DNA of 64,000 nt from Myrica gale. Its lineage: Eukaryota; Streptophyta; Magnoliopsida; Fagales; Myricaceae. Shown piece after piece: positions 1 through 10,833 of the stretch. Within the stretch, counting starts at the first letter, position 1. Each line of letters opens with the position of its first letter. Location: the NCBI GenBank assembly GCA_963930655.1, contig OZ005604.1:5280001-5344000 (forward strand), in the 5' to 3' direction. The position numbers were made by a program, and so were the translations under genes. The notes below the pieces were generated by a model. The model saw only the letters and a program-made list of their open reading frames with translations. It ran no database searches and had not been told where the DNA came from.

Positions 1-1227
1 TGTTTTAGTAAGGGTAGAAAGGTAAACGAAGCCTATTGGAGGTTTGAGTGAATTTCTAGATCTTTAAAATAATATATGGTAAAATCCTGCCAGGCTAACC
101 ATACCAACAGAAAAATCTCAAACTATTCTGCAACACAACCCAGACTTTCCAGATGCAACCAACAACCTTCCAGAAGCCTCCTCTGAATTCCTTTGGCCTC
201 CACAACCTTCATAGACCAACTAAGTTATTTCTTACATTCTAAAATGAAAATTACATTTATAAAAATATTGTTTTGCCCATGAAACTAATGCCAACTTACA
301 TAAACATTCTCAATATTGATTCATGTTTATGTAAATCTCAAGTTAGATAAATTCAGTCTTTTTGTTTTATCATTTTAAAGATTCTTGCACTTCTGCCTTC
401 CAGTTCTTGATTTTAGCACTTTTGTGTTTACTGTTATTCAGCTTTATTCTAACATATCAAGAAACCTAATACAAATTCTGAGAAAATTAACTTTCGAGTA
501 AGTTTTCAAGTTGTTGATTAGTTGATTATGTCCCTTTTCTAACAAACGAGTAATTTTCTCCTCCCCAAATCAAAGGAACCTACTTATGTAGCACGAAAAT
601 AAGGAAAAACATTTTACTTGATTATATCTAAATAATCTAGCTTCAATGGAACATTATCAAGCATTTATTATTTCTTATTGACAAAGTAACATTAATAACA
701 TTAATACTATAAATAAATCATGCAAAATTTTGACATTTTATATAAATTAGTAAACATGCATCCTTCTGTGTTATTCGATTGTGCCACCCATTTTCATATT
801 TAAAACCTTAAAAAGCCACACGACTCTTTATTTTGTACATGTACATATATACCTTTTCGTACATGGAGTAGCAATGAGAGATATAAATAACTCGTGAGTG
901 TTCCTTGCTTCGAATCGGGCTTTGCGGAGTGGGGGATTTAGCCCAAAACCTAAAAGGTTCGAGCCTCCTTCCCCTGCAACTCTCTCTCTCTCTCTCAGTA
1001 GTAGACGGTGGGCCGGGATGGGCGTTTAACTATCGATCGAATGGTTGAAACATAATTTGCATTTTTGAAAAACAATAATAAAAAAAATTATATAACAGAT
1101 AGTAGTATAATAAAAATACAATACTCATATTAATGCACATTAATGGTAAGAAATAGTAATCCGCAATTAAATCGAAAATAACATCGTAAAAATACATAAT
1201 CACAAAACTATTACAACATAGATGCAT
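1..1227. other. AT-rich stretch without a recognisable gene
   Basis: No open frame here resembles a protein family. The stretch is AT-rich apart from a more GC-rich patch near 905-1020, which contains a short CT repeat (about 980-998). It lies downstream, in transcription sense, of the CACTA-type frames that start at 1716 on the - strand. It may therefore be the non-coding 3' part of that transposon. A second CACTA terminus was looked for and not found, so the element either continues beyond the window or is truncated here. Confidence 0.5.
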
Positions 1228-1716
1228 CTACCTTTTCGAACCTCCAAACTGGCTGAATAGTCGCTTTGACATGTCGTTCATTTTCTTCTCCATTACAGAT
1301 GACAGTTTCTCCTCAAGCTCCTTCGATATTTCTGCCCGTAAGCGCTCTTGCTCCTTTCGCATGCGTTCTTGTTCCTTTTGCATGCGCTCCTCGTGCTCCA
1401 CTCGCATGCGCTCTTGCTCCACCCGCTGCTCCTCACGGTGGTCCCTCAGCGTGGCCTCCATCTCAGCTTGTTTCTTCGCAAATTCTTGCAAATCTTTTTC
1501 TCTAGCAGCTCTCATCGCTTCTATCTCATCCCTTACCTTTGCTAGCTGGTGCTGTAGATCAGAAGATTGTCTAGTCAAACTTGATGAAGGTGGATTCTTA
1601 ACCGCGCGTCCTAATCCCCGAACATATCCCGACTTCTTGCCCAATATCTCGGAATATACTTCAATTTCGGTGTAAGTATTTCCTTCTAAATCACACTGGT
1701 GCTGGAAGGCATCCAT
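1228..1716 (-). pseudogene. Plant Ptta/En/Spm-type transposon protein, C-terminal part
   Basis: A 162-codon frame on the - strand. It starts with a TYTEIEVYSEILGKKSGYVRGLG segment in which the spacing YxEILGKKSGYVRGLG resembles the conserved tail of plant En/Spm-associated proteins (transposase_24 type). From about residue 55 to the end it is almost entirely charged (Glu, Lys, Arg, Gln) with heptad-like spacing, a predicted coiled coil. An ATG lies at 1716, but the conserved segment begins only about 10 residues in, so this is probably a 3' exon and not a whole gene. It lies within the CACTA element whose terminus is at 4185. The family call rests on recognised motif shape, not on a database search. 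Confidence 0.6.
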
Positions 1717-1980
1717 CCGTTCCTGAAAAAATGGTAATAATTACCAGAAACACTAAAGTAGATAAATATACATAAATATACATAAAGTAGATTAAAATGA
1801 AAGCGACTTTCATAAATTTCTCTCGCTCCTTCACTTGTTCATCGCACTCTTAACCCCCTTACGAGTATCCTCAGCAGTGATCATAACACCCCGAGAAATG
1901 AGGAACTGAGTTAGAAACACGCTGTATGAGAGACTATATTCCTTAATTCCCCAAGCCTCATCCATAATCAGCTCGAACAT

Positions 1981-2489
1981 TTACAGTGGAAAATCTATCA
2001 ACGTCTGTTGACCCAGTAAGAGCATGCACTGAGCTCTCGGGAACGTGCACTCGGTAGAATGAGTTCTGCCATCGACGTTCGTCGTCCAGATAAGGTGCAA
2101 AATCCGCCAAAATACACTTAACTCACTCTGCTTGATTATGCTGCCAACCACTGCAGAGGTCTTCCCCGTCATCAGCGTCCATAAATCCTGCTCTGATGTC
2201 CTCTGCTCATCCGTCAAAGGAACCGCTGGGAAGCAGGGAGTCTAAGCCGATGGCAGTGTAGGAAATCGGCAATGACGTCTGCCGAGAACATGAACTGTAC
2301 TCCTCGCACCTCCATCTGCACCTCAGGTGCTCTGACTACAGAGATAAGCGCACAAAAAAATTTGTGCACGAGGGAGTCAACACAGAAACCATCCACCCAC
2401 GATAGCTGGTGAATGAATCCTTGGTACTCGAATGACTGGAAGAGGGTGTGCTCCTCGTACAACAAATTTTCAAAATCAGATAGCGTCAC
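1981..2489 (-). pseudogene. Plant transposon protein fragment (transposase_32-like), frameshifted
   Basis: Two overlapping - strand frames read as one protein split by a frameshift near 2217. The upstream part (2489-2214) contains a segment around FYQGFIHQLSW-like text followed by VQFMFSADVIADFLHC. The downstream part contains EQDLWTLMTGK and an ILHLIWTTNVDGRTHSTECT-like stretch. This order (a 'V.G..FSAD.I..FL' block, then 'LW..MTGK', then 'W..N..P..H.t..t..RA') fits the putative plant transposon protein domain found next to CACTA and retroelement genes. No catalytic residues can be named. The downstream frame has no ATG of its own. It is part of the CACTA element and very likely non-functional. 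Confidence 0.5.
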
Positions 2490-2589
2490 TAGACGCTCTT
2501 TGGCTATCGGGCCGCCCCCTCAAGTACTCCATCCGCCTCTCTACAGTCATCAACGAATCAGCGGGCTCCTGATCGTTGGAAGACGATCC

Positions 2590-4050
2590 AGTCCCGGCCC
2601 TCGTTGTGCGTGCACGCTTAGCTGCTGACATTTTACGAACACTGCAAAAATTGTATATAAATATGCGTTAATAAATAATCACATTAAATAATCACAATAA
2701 TGTAAATAAAAATATTAAAGGTGATACAACAAAATGGTGATACAATACCACAAAATGGTGTACTTTTGGGGTTTTAAAAGTACAACATCAAATAACGATC
2801 GATCGTCACTTACAGTGATCGATCGTCATTAAATTTGAAACTCACCGTTTCAAATTACCGATTCATCGGTACATACAGTATCAATCGGTCGCTAAATAAC
2901 AATAAGCGATTGATCGTCTACCTTAGATGATCAATCGTTCACCTCGTCAGCGTCTCCAACGATCAATCGCTATTAAATGCGATCCATCGGTAAGGTAGAC
3001 GATCAATCGTCAATTACAGTGATCGATCGTGATTAAATTTGAAACTCACTGTTTCAATTACTGATTCATCGGTACATACACTATCGATAGGTCGCTAAAT
3101 AACATTAAGCGATTGATAGTCTAATTGAGACGATCAATCGTTTGACTCACTGTCTACACTACGATCCATCGCAGTGAAATGCGATCAATCGGTGTTTATA
3201 CGAAAACACACATATTACAAAAAATGCCAAAAGACGCTCAAAATCAGCCCCAAATGATCCCTAAACGCCAAAAATATACATTAACACAAAAATTAATACA
3301 ATTTACGGACCTAAATGAAAGATACAGCAAATTAAAAAAACGTAAAGTAAAACCTCATTTAAAACAGCTTAATATCTCTTAAAAATTAATATAACTACGT
3401 ATATTTGATGTAGATGATAATAGGAAGTGATTCCACGTACTTTGGAAGGCAATGCTTAACGAAATGGTTCGTAAAGTTTGAGAGGATTCGAGAATATTCG
3501 TTAGAGGTAACCGGTAAAAATGGCTCGCTGGTTTCATATAATCGTTCATCCTATACTACAATCGATCGTTATTCATTTAGAAGATCGATCGCGCATTTAT
3601 TTACACGTGGCAAATTCTCATTCGCTTTCAGGATCGATCGATCGCGCATAATCACGATCCATCGTGATTCGAATAAATGACGGTTACGCTTCAACAATCG
3701 ATCGACGATTCGCATTTTCCAACGTCAGGCGGCAACGGTTGATCGCTTATTGTCTTACACGTGGCGAACTTCCATTCGTCTGAAGTACCGATCGATCGCT
3801 CGTTGTAACGATCAATTGTGAATTCAAAAACAATGACGGTTACGCTTACACGATCAATCTACGACTCGCATTTTCCAACGTCAGGAGAAAACGATCAATC
3901 GACACTTTTCAACAGGTGTCGATTCGTCACCGATCAATCGTTTAATAATCAGTGATCAATCATTAAGCGTGACGATTTAAAGTAGTCGCCAAAAGATTTC
4001 ACATGTTGTGACGGAGTTTCTCGTCATAACATACCGATCGATCGTGGCGT
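2590..4050. repeat. GATC-palindrome-rich subterminal array, copy 1
   Basis: A roughly 1.4-kb block with dozens of CGATCGATCG, GATCAATCG and GATCCATCG motifs in both orientations, many forming short hairpins of the type CGATCGTC-N-GACGATCG. A near-identical block, in the same orientation, occupies 24676-26050. It sits just inside the CACTA terminus at 4185. CACTA elements carry short repeated motifs there that bind the element-encoded DNA-binding protein. That role is inferred, not shown. Confidence 0.75.
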
Positions 4051-4189
4051 GACGAACTTTTTCGTAACTGAAGCATTACCTTTTAGTGACAAAAATTTTA
4101 TTTCGTCACTAAAAATAGACTTTTAGTGACGAAATTCATTTCGTCACCGAGAATTTCGTCACTAAAACTCAATTTTTTTGTAGTGTTTG

Positions 4190-4735
4190 GAATCAAACTT
4201 TAAATGGAAGAGGAGTTCCTCATTCCCTGCAAGGTGCAGAGCAGGATGTTGTATTCCAGGTAAGGTAACAATTGGTTAAACTAGCAACGGGGTGTTGGGT
4301 AGTTTATAGATCACTGTGTACTGAGTTTGAAGTTTCTAGTGAATTTGATTAAACCGGCTTATAGGCCCGGAGAGTTTTTTCCTCTTAAAAGATTCTTTCA
4401 AGTGGTTTTTCTCTTCGTCATCACTCTTAGTGTTATCTTGGTTGATTGTGATTTCGTAGATGATTTAGTGTTGATATTGCAATTTTTAGTCATATGTTTC
4501 TTTGATTAAGAAAGATAATCTTGAACATATTGAAATCTTAATAATCTGCAATATATTGTCCATATTGATTTGTTAATTCCGCATAGTATACTGTTGATTT
4601 GAGTGTCATTGAAATTTGCTGATACGCTTATGAGAATGTGCAGCTGTAAAATTAGAAAAAATTAGAAAGGACCGAAAAATTTAGAGAACATATTCAACCC
4701 CCCTTCTAGGTTCGGTTTCTAGTACATTGGGTCTT
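4190..4735 (+). mobile_element. Possible Copia LTR remnant
   Basis: The stretch ends in TATTCAACCCCCCTTCTAGG (4689-4708), the signature of the 3' part of many plant Copia LTRs. Before it comes a CCCGGAGAGTTTTTTCCTC patch also common in those LTRs. No TG start, partner LTR or target duplication was found. The left side abuts the CACTA terminus, so the LTR may be truncated by it. The only open frame (4327-4509) has no known similarity. Confidence 0.35.
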
Positions 4736-4753
4736 AAACTATGATCTTATTCA

Positions 4754-5302
4754 CAGGTCGAGTTAATATCTTCAAATTACCAGCTATGAATGAACATTAT
4801 AGAGACAATACATGCAACACAAAATCAAACACCCAAGAAGTCAAATATCTCCCTCTTTAACCCATCGTATATATACGAATGCACCATTTATTGCAGTCCT
4901 GCAGAACAGAATACAGGTACAAAAACCATCTTTCACTACGGGTTATAGAACCTGGATTCAATACGCATATTTTCGATAGACAAGACAGCAATTTAATCTA
5001 GGTTATCAAAGTATTCTATGTATAAGGATAATAACAGCATTCTGAGTAGATTTTGGTGTGTTTCTGTAAAACATTATGCCTAAACAGAATAATCAAAGGC
5101 ATACTAAATGTTTCAACGTTCATTTCGCATGCCATATATACTTTTATTTGTGCACATAACACGTGCTTCTGCCGATAAACTGTACACCTGGGGATAGGGT
5201 AAGGGAGAATGTGTTAATCTTTCTCATTATTTTCCAATGTTAAAAGTTAAATGGGTGATACACACAGGTTGATAGATTTTGATGGATATAAGGTGCTCAT
5301 GA
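4754..5302 (+). repeat. Duplicated XTH 3'-flank block, copy A
   Basis: About 550 bp that match 8887-9919, the 3' flank of XTH gene 1, closely and in the same orientation. The match runs from the CAGGTC(A/G)AGTTAATATCTTC start to ATAAGGTGCTCATGA. Copy A lacks the hAT insertion present in the other copy. No XTH exon was found in front of copy A, where CACTA and LTR-like sequence is found instead. This suggests a third tandem unit lost its gene and kept its flank. Confidence 0.8.
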
Positions 5303-6123
5303 TCTTTCCTCGCGGCCCATAATCTGATCCAACTTCATGTTCACTGGGACTTCCCAATTAAACTAATTGGATTCTTACATTAATAGAGGTTTCAGGATCA
5401 CTAGAAAGCGGGTGAGAATAAATTCTTACTATATGAAAATTTAAGGCATCTATATTATATATATATATATATATAATAGCAATTATTCATTCATTGCTCT
5501 ACTAAAAAAAATTCCTAAATTATAAATGTACTAAAAATGATTACTTAGCGTAAACAACAAAGACATGTATTCATCCCCCAATTTAACATTCGGCTTATTC
5601 TACATATAAGAACCTGATGGGTCAATGGTTGACCGAACTCCCATGCTAAAGAAACTCCGAACTTAAAATAACTGTGGTTGATCAGGTGTATTGAATTCCT
5701 CCCCCAAAGGCGTACACGCTAGTCGGTAATGCAAAGGAGAGAGTTTAATCATTAATGTAATGATCTTTAGGGTATATAGATTATTATTATTTTTTGTCTA
5801 ATTTTGGTTGTCCTGGGGATAGCTAGAGCCGGGCCAATAGAATTGTCTCCTGTCGGCCGAGAGAATGCCTTTTGCATGCTTGAATGTTTTATGCTGATCG
5901 TATATTTAATGAAGAAGAAAAAAAGAGCGTGGAAATTCGAGACGCGGATCGAGAAAACTGTTGGATATATTTTTAGCCTACGACCAAATCATGCGCTGAC
6001 AACTACCTAACGACATGTTTAATATTATTAGCCTGCGACCAAATCAGGAACGTCGACCTCTTATCAAATGTAAATCATAGAAACTGGACATGTAACTAAT
6101 TAAACTCCAAGGCTTGCTCACCT
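5303..6123. other. Intergenic, no gene seen
   Basis: AT-rich spacer between the duplicated flank and the promoter repeat of XTH gene 1. It includes a perfect (AT)n microsatellite at about 5455-5476. Short open frames (for example 5804-6010) have no recognisable similarity and no supporting splice or promoter context. Confidence 0.6.
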
Positions 6124-6274
6124 CTGAAATAGCTAGCGTGTACTGCTGGGATTGAATTGATCGTATAATTAAACAGGGGGAGTTCATCATCTTGGTAGCT
6201 GAAATAGATAGCTGGCGTGTACTGCTGGGTTTAAATTGATCGTAAAATTTCAAAGGGGGAGTTCATCTTGGTAG
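6124..6274. repeat. Tandem 75-bp direct repeat in the XTH1 promoter
   Basis: Two head-to-tail copies (6124-6198 and 6199-6274) begin CTGAAATAG and end with AGTTCATC...TTGGTAG. Each contains GCGTGTACTGCTGGG and TGATCGTA(T/A)AA. The pair ends 26 bp before the TATA box of XTH gene 1, so it may be a doubled regulatory module. No equivalent was found upstream of XTH gene 2. Confidence 0.85.
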
Positions 6275-6299
6275 GGCATATTAATTGGCTGCAAAAGCT

Positions 6300-6307
6300 T
6301 ATATAAA
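6300..6307 (+). promoter_or_regulatory. TATA box of XTH gene 1
   Basis: TATATAAA within AGCTTATATAAAAGC, 87 bp upstream of the start codon at 6394. This spacing suits a plant core promoter with a transcription start near 6330-6340. Confidence 0.7.
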
Positions 6308-6393
6308 AGCTACCAAATTTAGAAACGATCACAAAAGCTAGCTAGCGCAGAAGAAAGATCGAAGAGAGTTGCTTAATTATTATTGGGATTGAG

Positions 6394-8579
6394 ATGACAA
6401 GATTACAAGTTGTTCTGCTAGCTTTATTCATCGCTGCAATTTCATTTGATCATGGCAATGTACTGGTCGACGCAGACATCTCCAAAAGCATGTACATGGA
6501 CTGGGGGAATGGTAAGGCCGGAGCTTTCATCAGCGGCGATAATCTTCAACTCGCTTTAGATCAAACCTCAGGTGAAAATTATTATCCCTTAATCTTTTTG
6601 CTTCCCCCTCCTCACGCCCAATCCACCTATTCCCGACAGTTTCTGATCAGTTTTAATCATGTTCAAAGCCGAGTTCGTAAAATGTTAATTAATATTTCAA
6701 TCTCTCCCCGACTATACCATAATATTGCATGATGCATGCCTTTGAATGCAGGCTCTAGGGCTAAATCGAAAAGAGCCTTCTTATTTGGAAGCTTTCAGAT
6801 GCTCATTAAGTTGGTACCTGGGAATTCTGCTGGAACAGTGTCATCCTTCTATGTAAGTTTTTATTGTGTTCTGAACTTATGCACAAGGTTTCAATCAAAC
6901 ACTTGGAAAAAAAAATTTACGCGTACGTATATGCATGTCTTCCAGACACAGTGCAAGTTGTAATTTAACCAATTCCATCAAGAGTTCTTTCAAGCCTTGC
7001 CGAATTGGATTTGCTAATTCTCCTTGCTCCAATTTTTGTAGCTATCCTCGGATGGGGACAGCCATGACGAGATAGACTTCGAGTTCCTTGGCAATGTTTC
7101 GGGACAACCTTATATTATCCACACAAACCTCTTCGCTCATGGACAGGGTAACAGGGAGCAGCAGTTCTACCTCTGGTTTGACCCTACTGCTGATTACCAC
7201 AACTACACAATATTTTGGGGACCCGCAGAGATTGTGTAAGTCAACTAACTGACCACCATTTTTCTTTGGTATGGATGTAATAATGGGAAAATATGAAAAA
7301 ACTAACAGACAATCGGACATTAGAATATCAGTTAATTAATCATATCTTCAGGTGATCAATTGCTATTATATATGTCTCTCCGATCCCAAATATGCTATTA
7401 CCTCCATCTTTGTGCTATCCATGATTCTTGATTGGACTATCTGGTAGACAGAGGGCATGTGAGTTTCGATTCCATGTCCGATTGGTGTTGTACCTTAACA
7501 ATATTGGGTTAAAAATGATAATTAATATGAAAAAAAAAACTTGAAAATCAGTACCTGGGAAAAAATTTTAAAACCCCATTCGAACCCTGAGAAGGATCTT
7601 ATAATATGCACGTTTCAATGTCTTTCTAAGTATATATATACATATATATGCACGTTAATTTCCATTTGTAATTGACCAAACGAGATAGGGCAAGTCGTGA
7701 TACTCTGCTTGAGGAGGTTCATCAGGCCAGGAAGGGAAACGAAAAGGAGAAGGGGGAGAATAGGAAGGAAAAGAGTTGAAACGCGAGCTAGGTCCCAGAT
7801 GGTGCGCTCTGATTTATCCAAGGGAAATCAACGACGAGGAAGACCCCGAAAAAGGTTCTGGTTTTAGGTGGTACTGGATTCTAACTTTTTCTGTGGGCAT
7901 TTTTGGAGTGACGTTCCATCATTGGCACTTTAAGGAGAAAGGAAGAAGAGACGGATTTCCACCTACCTACAACATGTGTTTCCCAACCCAAATAGATTAA
8001 ATTAAAACCTTACAGAACGAGTTTATTGTTAAAAATTATTTAGAAATTCAGGCACATTTGTCCTCTATTTATTAGGACCTGGAAACTATGCTTAGCAGTT
8101 AGCACTCATCCCAGTTTGTCACACAATACAGTCTCTTAACTCTCGAGTTTATCACTATGCTTTTCAGGTGGTATATTGATGGCGTGCCTATTCGTGTTTT
8201 CCGAAACTACCAAAACAGAGGGGTAGCCTATCCCAACGCACAGGGGATGAGAGCCTATACCAGCATTTACGACGATGATAGCTGGGCAACTCAAGGTGGG
8301 CGCATCAAGATCAACTGGAGCTATGCGCCCTTCATAGCTAAGTTCAGACAATTTAGGCCAAGGGCTTGCTTTTGGAATGGAGCCGTCAGCATTAGTCAAT
8401 GTGCCACCAGCTCCCGAGCCAACTGGTGGACTTCCCCCATATACAACCACTTGAATAATGCTAAGAAGGGTCAGATGAAGTGGGCCAGAGATAACTACCT
8501 GATCAATGACTACTGCAAGGATCCTAAGAAGTTTAATGGACAGATGCCTCGTGAATGTTCTCTGGATGAAACCTCTTAA
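6394..8579 (+). CDS. Xyloglucan endotransglucosylase/hydrolase (XTH gene 1)
   Basis: Four exons, 6394-6571, 6752-6852, 7042-7235 and 8168-8579, join at GT/AG borders into 294 codons, the usual XTH length. The enzyme (glycoside hydrolase family 16) cuts and re-ligates, or hydrolyses, xyloglucan in the cell wall. The N-terminus is a hydrophobic signal peptide (about residues 1-28). The active-site motif [11 protein letters not shown] starts at residue 101, giving nucleophile E103, helper D105 and acid/base E107. A sequon N111-V-S follows directly, as usual in the family. The C-terminal XET_C region has WWTSP, a YCKD segment and late cysteines. Intron 3 is long (932 bp). A TATA box lies at 6300 and AATAAA at 8731. 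It is the tandem paralogue of the gene at 13761. Family and catalytic residues are clear; the subgroup, and whether it is a transglucosylase or a hydrolase, are not. Confidence 0.95.
7236..8167 (+). other. Long third intron of XTH gene 1
   Basis: A 932-bp intron, against 254 bp at the same position in the paralogue. The extra length may be inserted repeat sequence, but no terminal repeats were identified. Open frames on either strand here (7615-7821, 7776-8000) have no recognisable similarity. Confidence 0.6.
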
Positions 8580-8730
8580 AGTGGAGATTGTCCGCGGTCT
8601 TACACTGTGAAACAGCGGGAGCGTTGTTTCTTAAAAATTGTGATCAGCATCTTCGTTACGTGTGTATACTTTTGATTAGTCTGCGTTTCGGTTATTTTGA
8701 TTGCATTCTTGTTCTATGAACTCGAATAGA

Positions 8731-8736
8731 AATAAA
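8731..8736 (+). terminator. Likely polyadenylation signal of XTH gene 1
   Basis: AATAAA 152 bp after the stop codon, in a T-rich stretch. Placement fits a plant near-upstream element; the cleavage site is not determined. Confidence 0.45.
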
Positions 8737-8886
8737 AGTTTTGCCCTTTTTTATTGACAGGATTATACAGAGATAGTATCCACTTCTGTTTGCTTTTTCT
8801 CAGAAGCCAAACAGAAAATCCAAGAACCGAAGCAAATCTATTCATCTGTAAAAGAAAGCCAAAACAAAACAAACCAAGTTTGGAAG

Positions 8887-9919
8887 CAGGTCAAGTTAAT
8901 ATCTTCAATTTACCAGCTATGAATGTACATTATAGAGACAATACATGCGAGCATGCACCACAAAATCAAACACCCAAGAAGTCAAATTTCTCACTCTTTA
9001 ACCCATCGTCTCTATACGAATACACCATTAGTCCTTCAGGACAGAATACAGGTACAAAAACCATCTTTTACAACGGGTTATAGAACCTGGATTCAACATG
9101 CATATTTTCGATCGACAAGGTAGCAATGTAGGATATCACAATATTCTATGTATAAGGATAATAACAGCATTCTGAGCAGATTTTGGTGTCTTTCTGTAAA
9201 ACATTATGCCTAAACAGCAAAATCAAAAGCATACTAAATGTTTCAACGTTCATTTCGCATGCCATATATACTTTTACTTTGTGCACATAACACATTAACA
9301 CGTGCTTCTGCCAATAAACAGTACACCTCAGGATAGGGCAGGACCGGCTCAAGGGTAAGGCAACTTAGGCGGTGGCCTAAGGCCTCACCTTGAGCAAGGC
9401 CCCATAAAGGCTAAAAATAATTTTTTATTTTTTTATTTTTTTGTGTTGTAGATGACCTAAAAATAAAAAAACAACTTAGCTAAGAAAAAAATGGCAAGAT
9501 AGAATATTTTCATATATTTTTTTATCATGAGTGCACTAATATATTTCTTTCAGGCCTCCAAATTCATTTTTAGATATTTCTAAACTTTGCTCAAAGAGAA
9601 AAAATGCCTTGTAAATTTCTTAATTGTTCTAGTCATGAGGCCTTGATGTCATGTATGAGGGCCTCATAAAAAACAATTAATGGGGCCTTTAAATATTTTA
9701 TATTAAATTTAATAATTTTTAAATATTTTAAATTAAGTTTTATATTAAAAGAAGCCTAATAATTTATTTTGCCTTAGGCCCCCGTTTGTTTTGAGCCGGC
9801 CCTGGGATAGGGTAAGGGAGAATGTGTTAATCTTTCTCTTTATTTTCCTATATATGTTAAAAGCTAAATGGGTGATACACACAGGCTGACAGATTTTGAT
9901 GAATATAAGGTGCTCATGA
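8887..9919 (+). repeat. Duplicated XTH 3'-flank block, copy B (with hAT insertion)
   Basis: This block matches 4754-5302 at high identity over about 560 bp once the hAT element at 9339-9804 and its 8-bp target duplication are removed. Both copies end at ATAAGGTGCTCATGA. A coding-like frame at its start (8754-9083) is not kept open in copy A, so it is not treated as a gene. Confidence 0.8.
9339..9804. mobile_element. hAT-type MITE with 8-bp target duplication
   Basis: The ends are CAGGACCGGCTCAA (9339) and TTGAGCCGGCCCTG (to 9804), a 14-bp terminal inverted repeat with one mismatch. The 8-bp duplication GGATAGGG is perfect at 9331-9338 and 9805-9812. The same site without the insert occurs once in the paralogous block at about 5196. 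An 8-bp duplication is the mark of hAT transposases. No coding capacity. A related, truncated copy lies at 21942-22402. Confidence 0.95.
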
Positions 9920-10833
9920 AGAATTATATCAATTATGGATCGAATCCCACACCTTTAGAGATCAAGTGCCATCAGATTTACTTACCTCGGGTTTAAGATC
10001 TCTGCTCGTCTCTCATAACTTCTTTCACAGCTTTAGTTTTCAACTCTGTCCAAAATATATACATGTACAATACAACAGAATACCTGATATGGAGTTGATT
10101 CCGCAAATTATGCTAGCAAAACTGTTCTCTTATCTAGATCTGTAAGGAAAAGTTCAAAGTTGCAGATTCAAAAACTGCTCCACACTCTTATAGCTTTATC
10201 TTCCAGGTCGTTGCTGCTATGGCGCGGAGGTTGAGTTTCCAAGCCGTTGCTGCTGTCTCGTTTTGCACACAGTTGATTACAACTGCTGCCTGTGCTGACG
10301 GAAACTTCAAGGGCTAGAGGCCAAGTAGAATTTTTCGGGCCTAGAGACCAGAAATAGGGCGCGGACGTTCTCTTGGTTTTATATCCCGCCATGAAAGCAG
10401 CAAATATGGACGAGTGCTGCAAGACCCTTGGTCCATTTGTCCTTGTAACAATCGTGCTTGGAATATTTCCTAGGACACTTGTAAGTATTTCATCAGATAA
10501 CGCCTTCCCCACATAGGAAATGGTCTCAATTACGATGCAAAGCCAATGGGTGATATTTTACGACTGAGTGCATGTCCACCAAATGAAAGTTTGTTGTCTG
10601 CCTCCTGGTCGGCCATAACTGGTTAGTCCCCCGCACGATAACACAGAATAACAGATCCGACCGCGTCCCAGCTATGCAACGCTAACACCTCTCTACCCGC
10701 AGCCATTTAGATTGTTCTGAAGCGGACTTCCATGCTACCACCAACAAAAATATATTATCTATATTTCTAATTTCAGTTTTATGTGCAAATAAATCTCTCA
10801 CTCAAGAGAAAAATTATTGTCGTAGTTGGTGGA
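9920..10833. other. Intergenic, one unplaced - strand frame
   Basis: No recognised gene. The longest frame (10512-10168, -, 114 codons) reads MGKALSDEILTSVLGN and onward, with a fairly balanced composition, but no motif or family can be named and no splice context supports it. It may be a transposon-borne fragment. Confidence 0.45.

Larger units (their letters stand above)
1228..4185 (-). mobile_element. CACTA (En/Spm-type) transposon, degraded, one end visible
   Basis: Read on the - strand, the element begins at 4185 with CACTACAAAAAAATTGAG, the diagnostic CACTA terminus. Next come short repeats of a TTTTAGTGACGAAAT-type motif (4080-4165). Then a long zone (about 2800-4050) is packed with CGATCGATCG and GATCAATCG palindromic motifs, as expected of subterminal transposase-binding repeats. 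Frames similar to plant transposon proteins follow at 2489-1981 and 1716-1228. The second terminus is not recognisable, so the left limit given is only that of the coding part. The frames are broken, so the element is unlikely to be autonomous. The zone 2590-4185 recurs at 24676-26342. Confidence 0.75.

Noticed and set aside
905..985. tRNA-like or SINE-like piece with a GGTTCGAGCC box
   Set aside because: A box-B-like motif is present, but no cloverleaf, anticodon arm or A-tail could be formed, and box A is poor.
1266..1675. Overlapping + strand frames (79 and 134 codons)
   Set aside because: They are antisense to the coiled-coil transposon frame; the repeated GAG/AAG codons on - produce Ser/Cys-rich open frames on +.
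8754..9083. Coding-like + frame after XTH gene 1
   Set aside because: The paralogous block at 4754 does not keep the frame open and no family motif is present.
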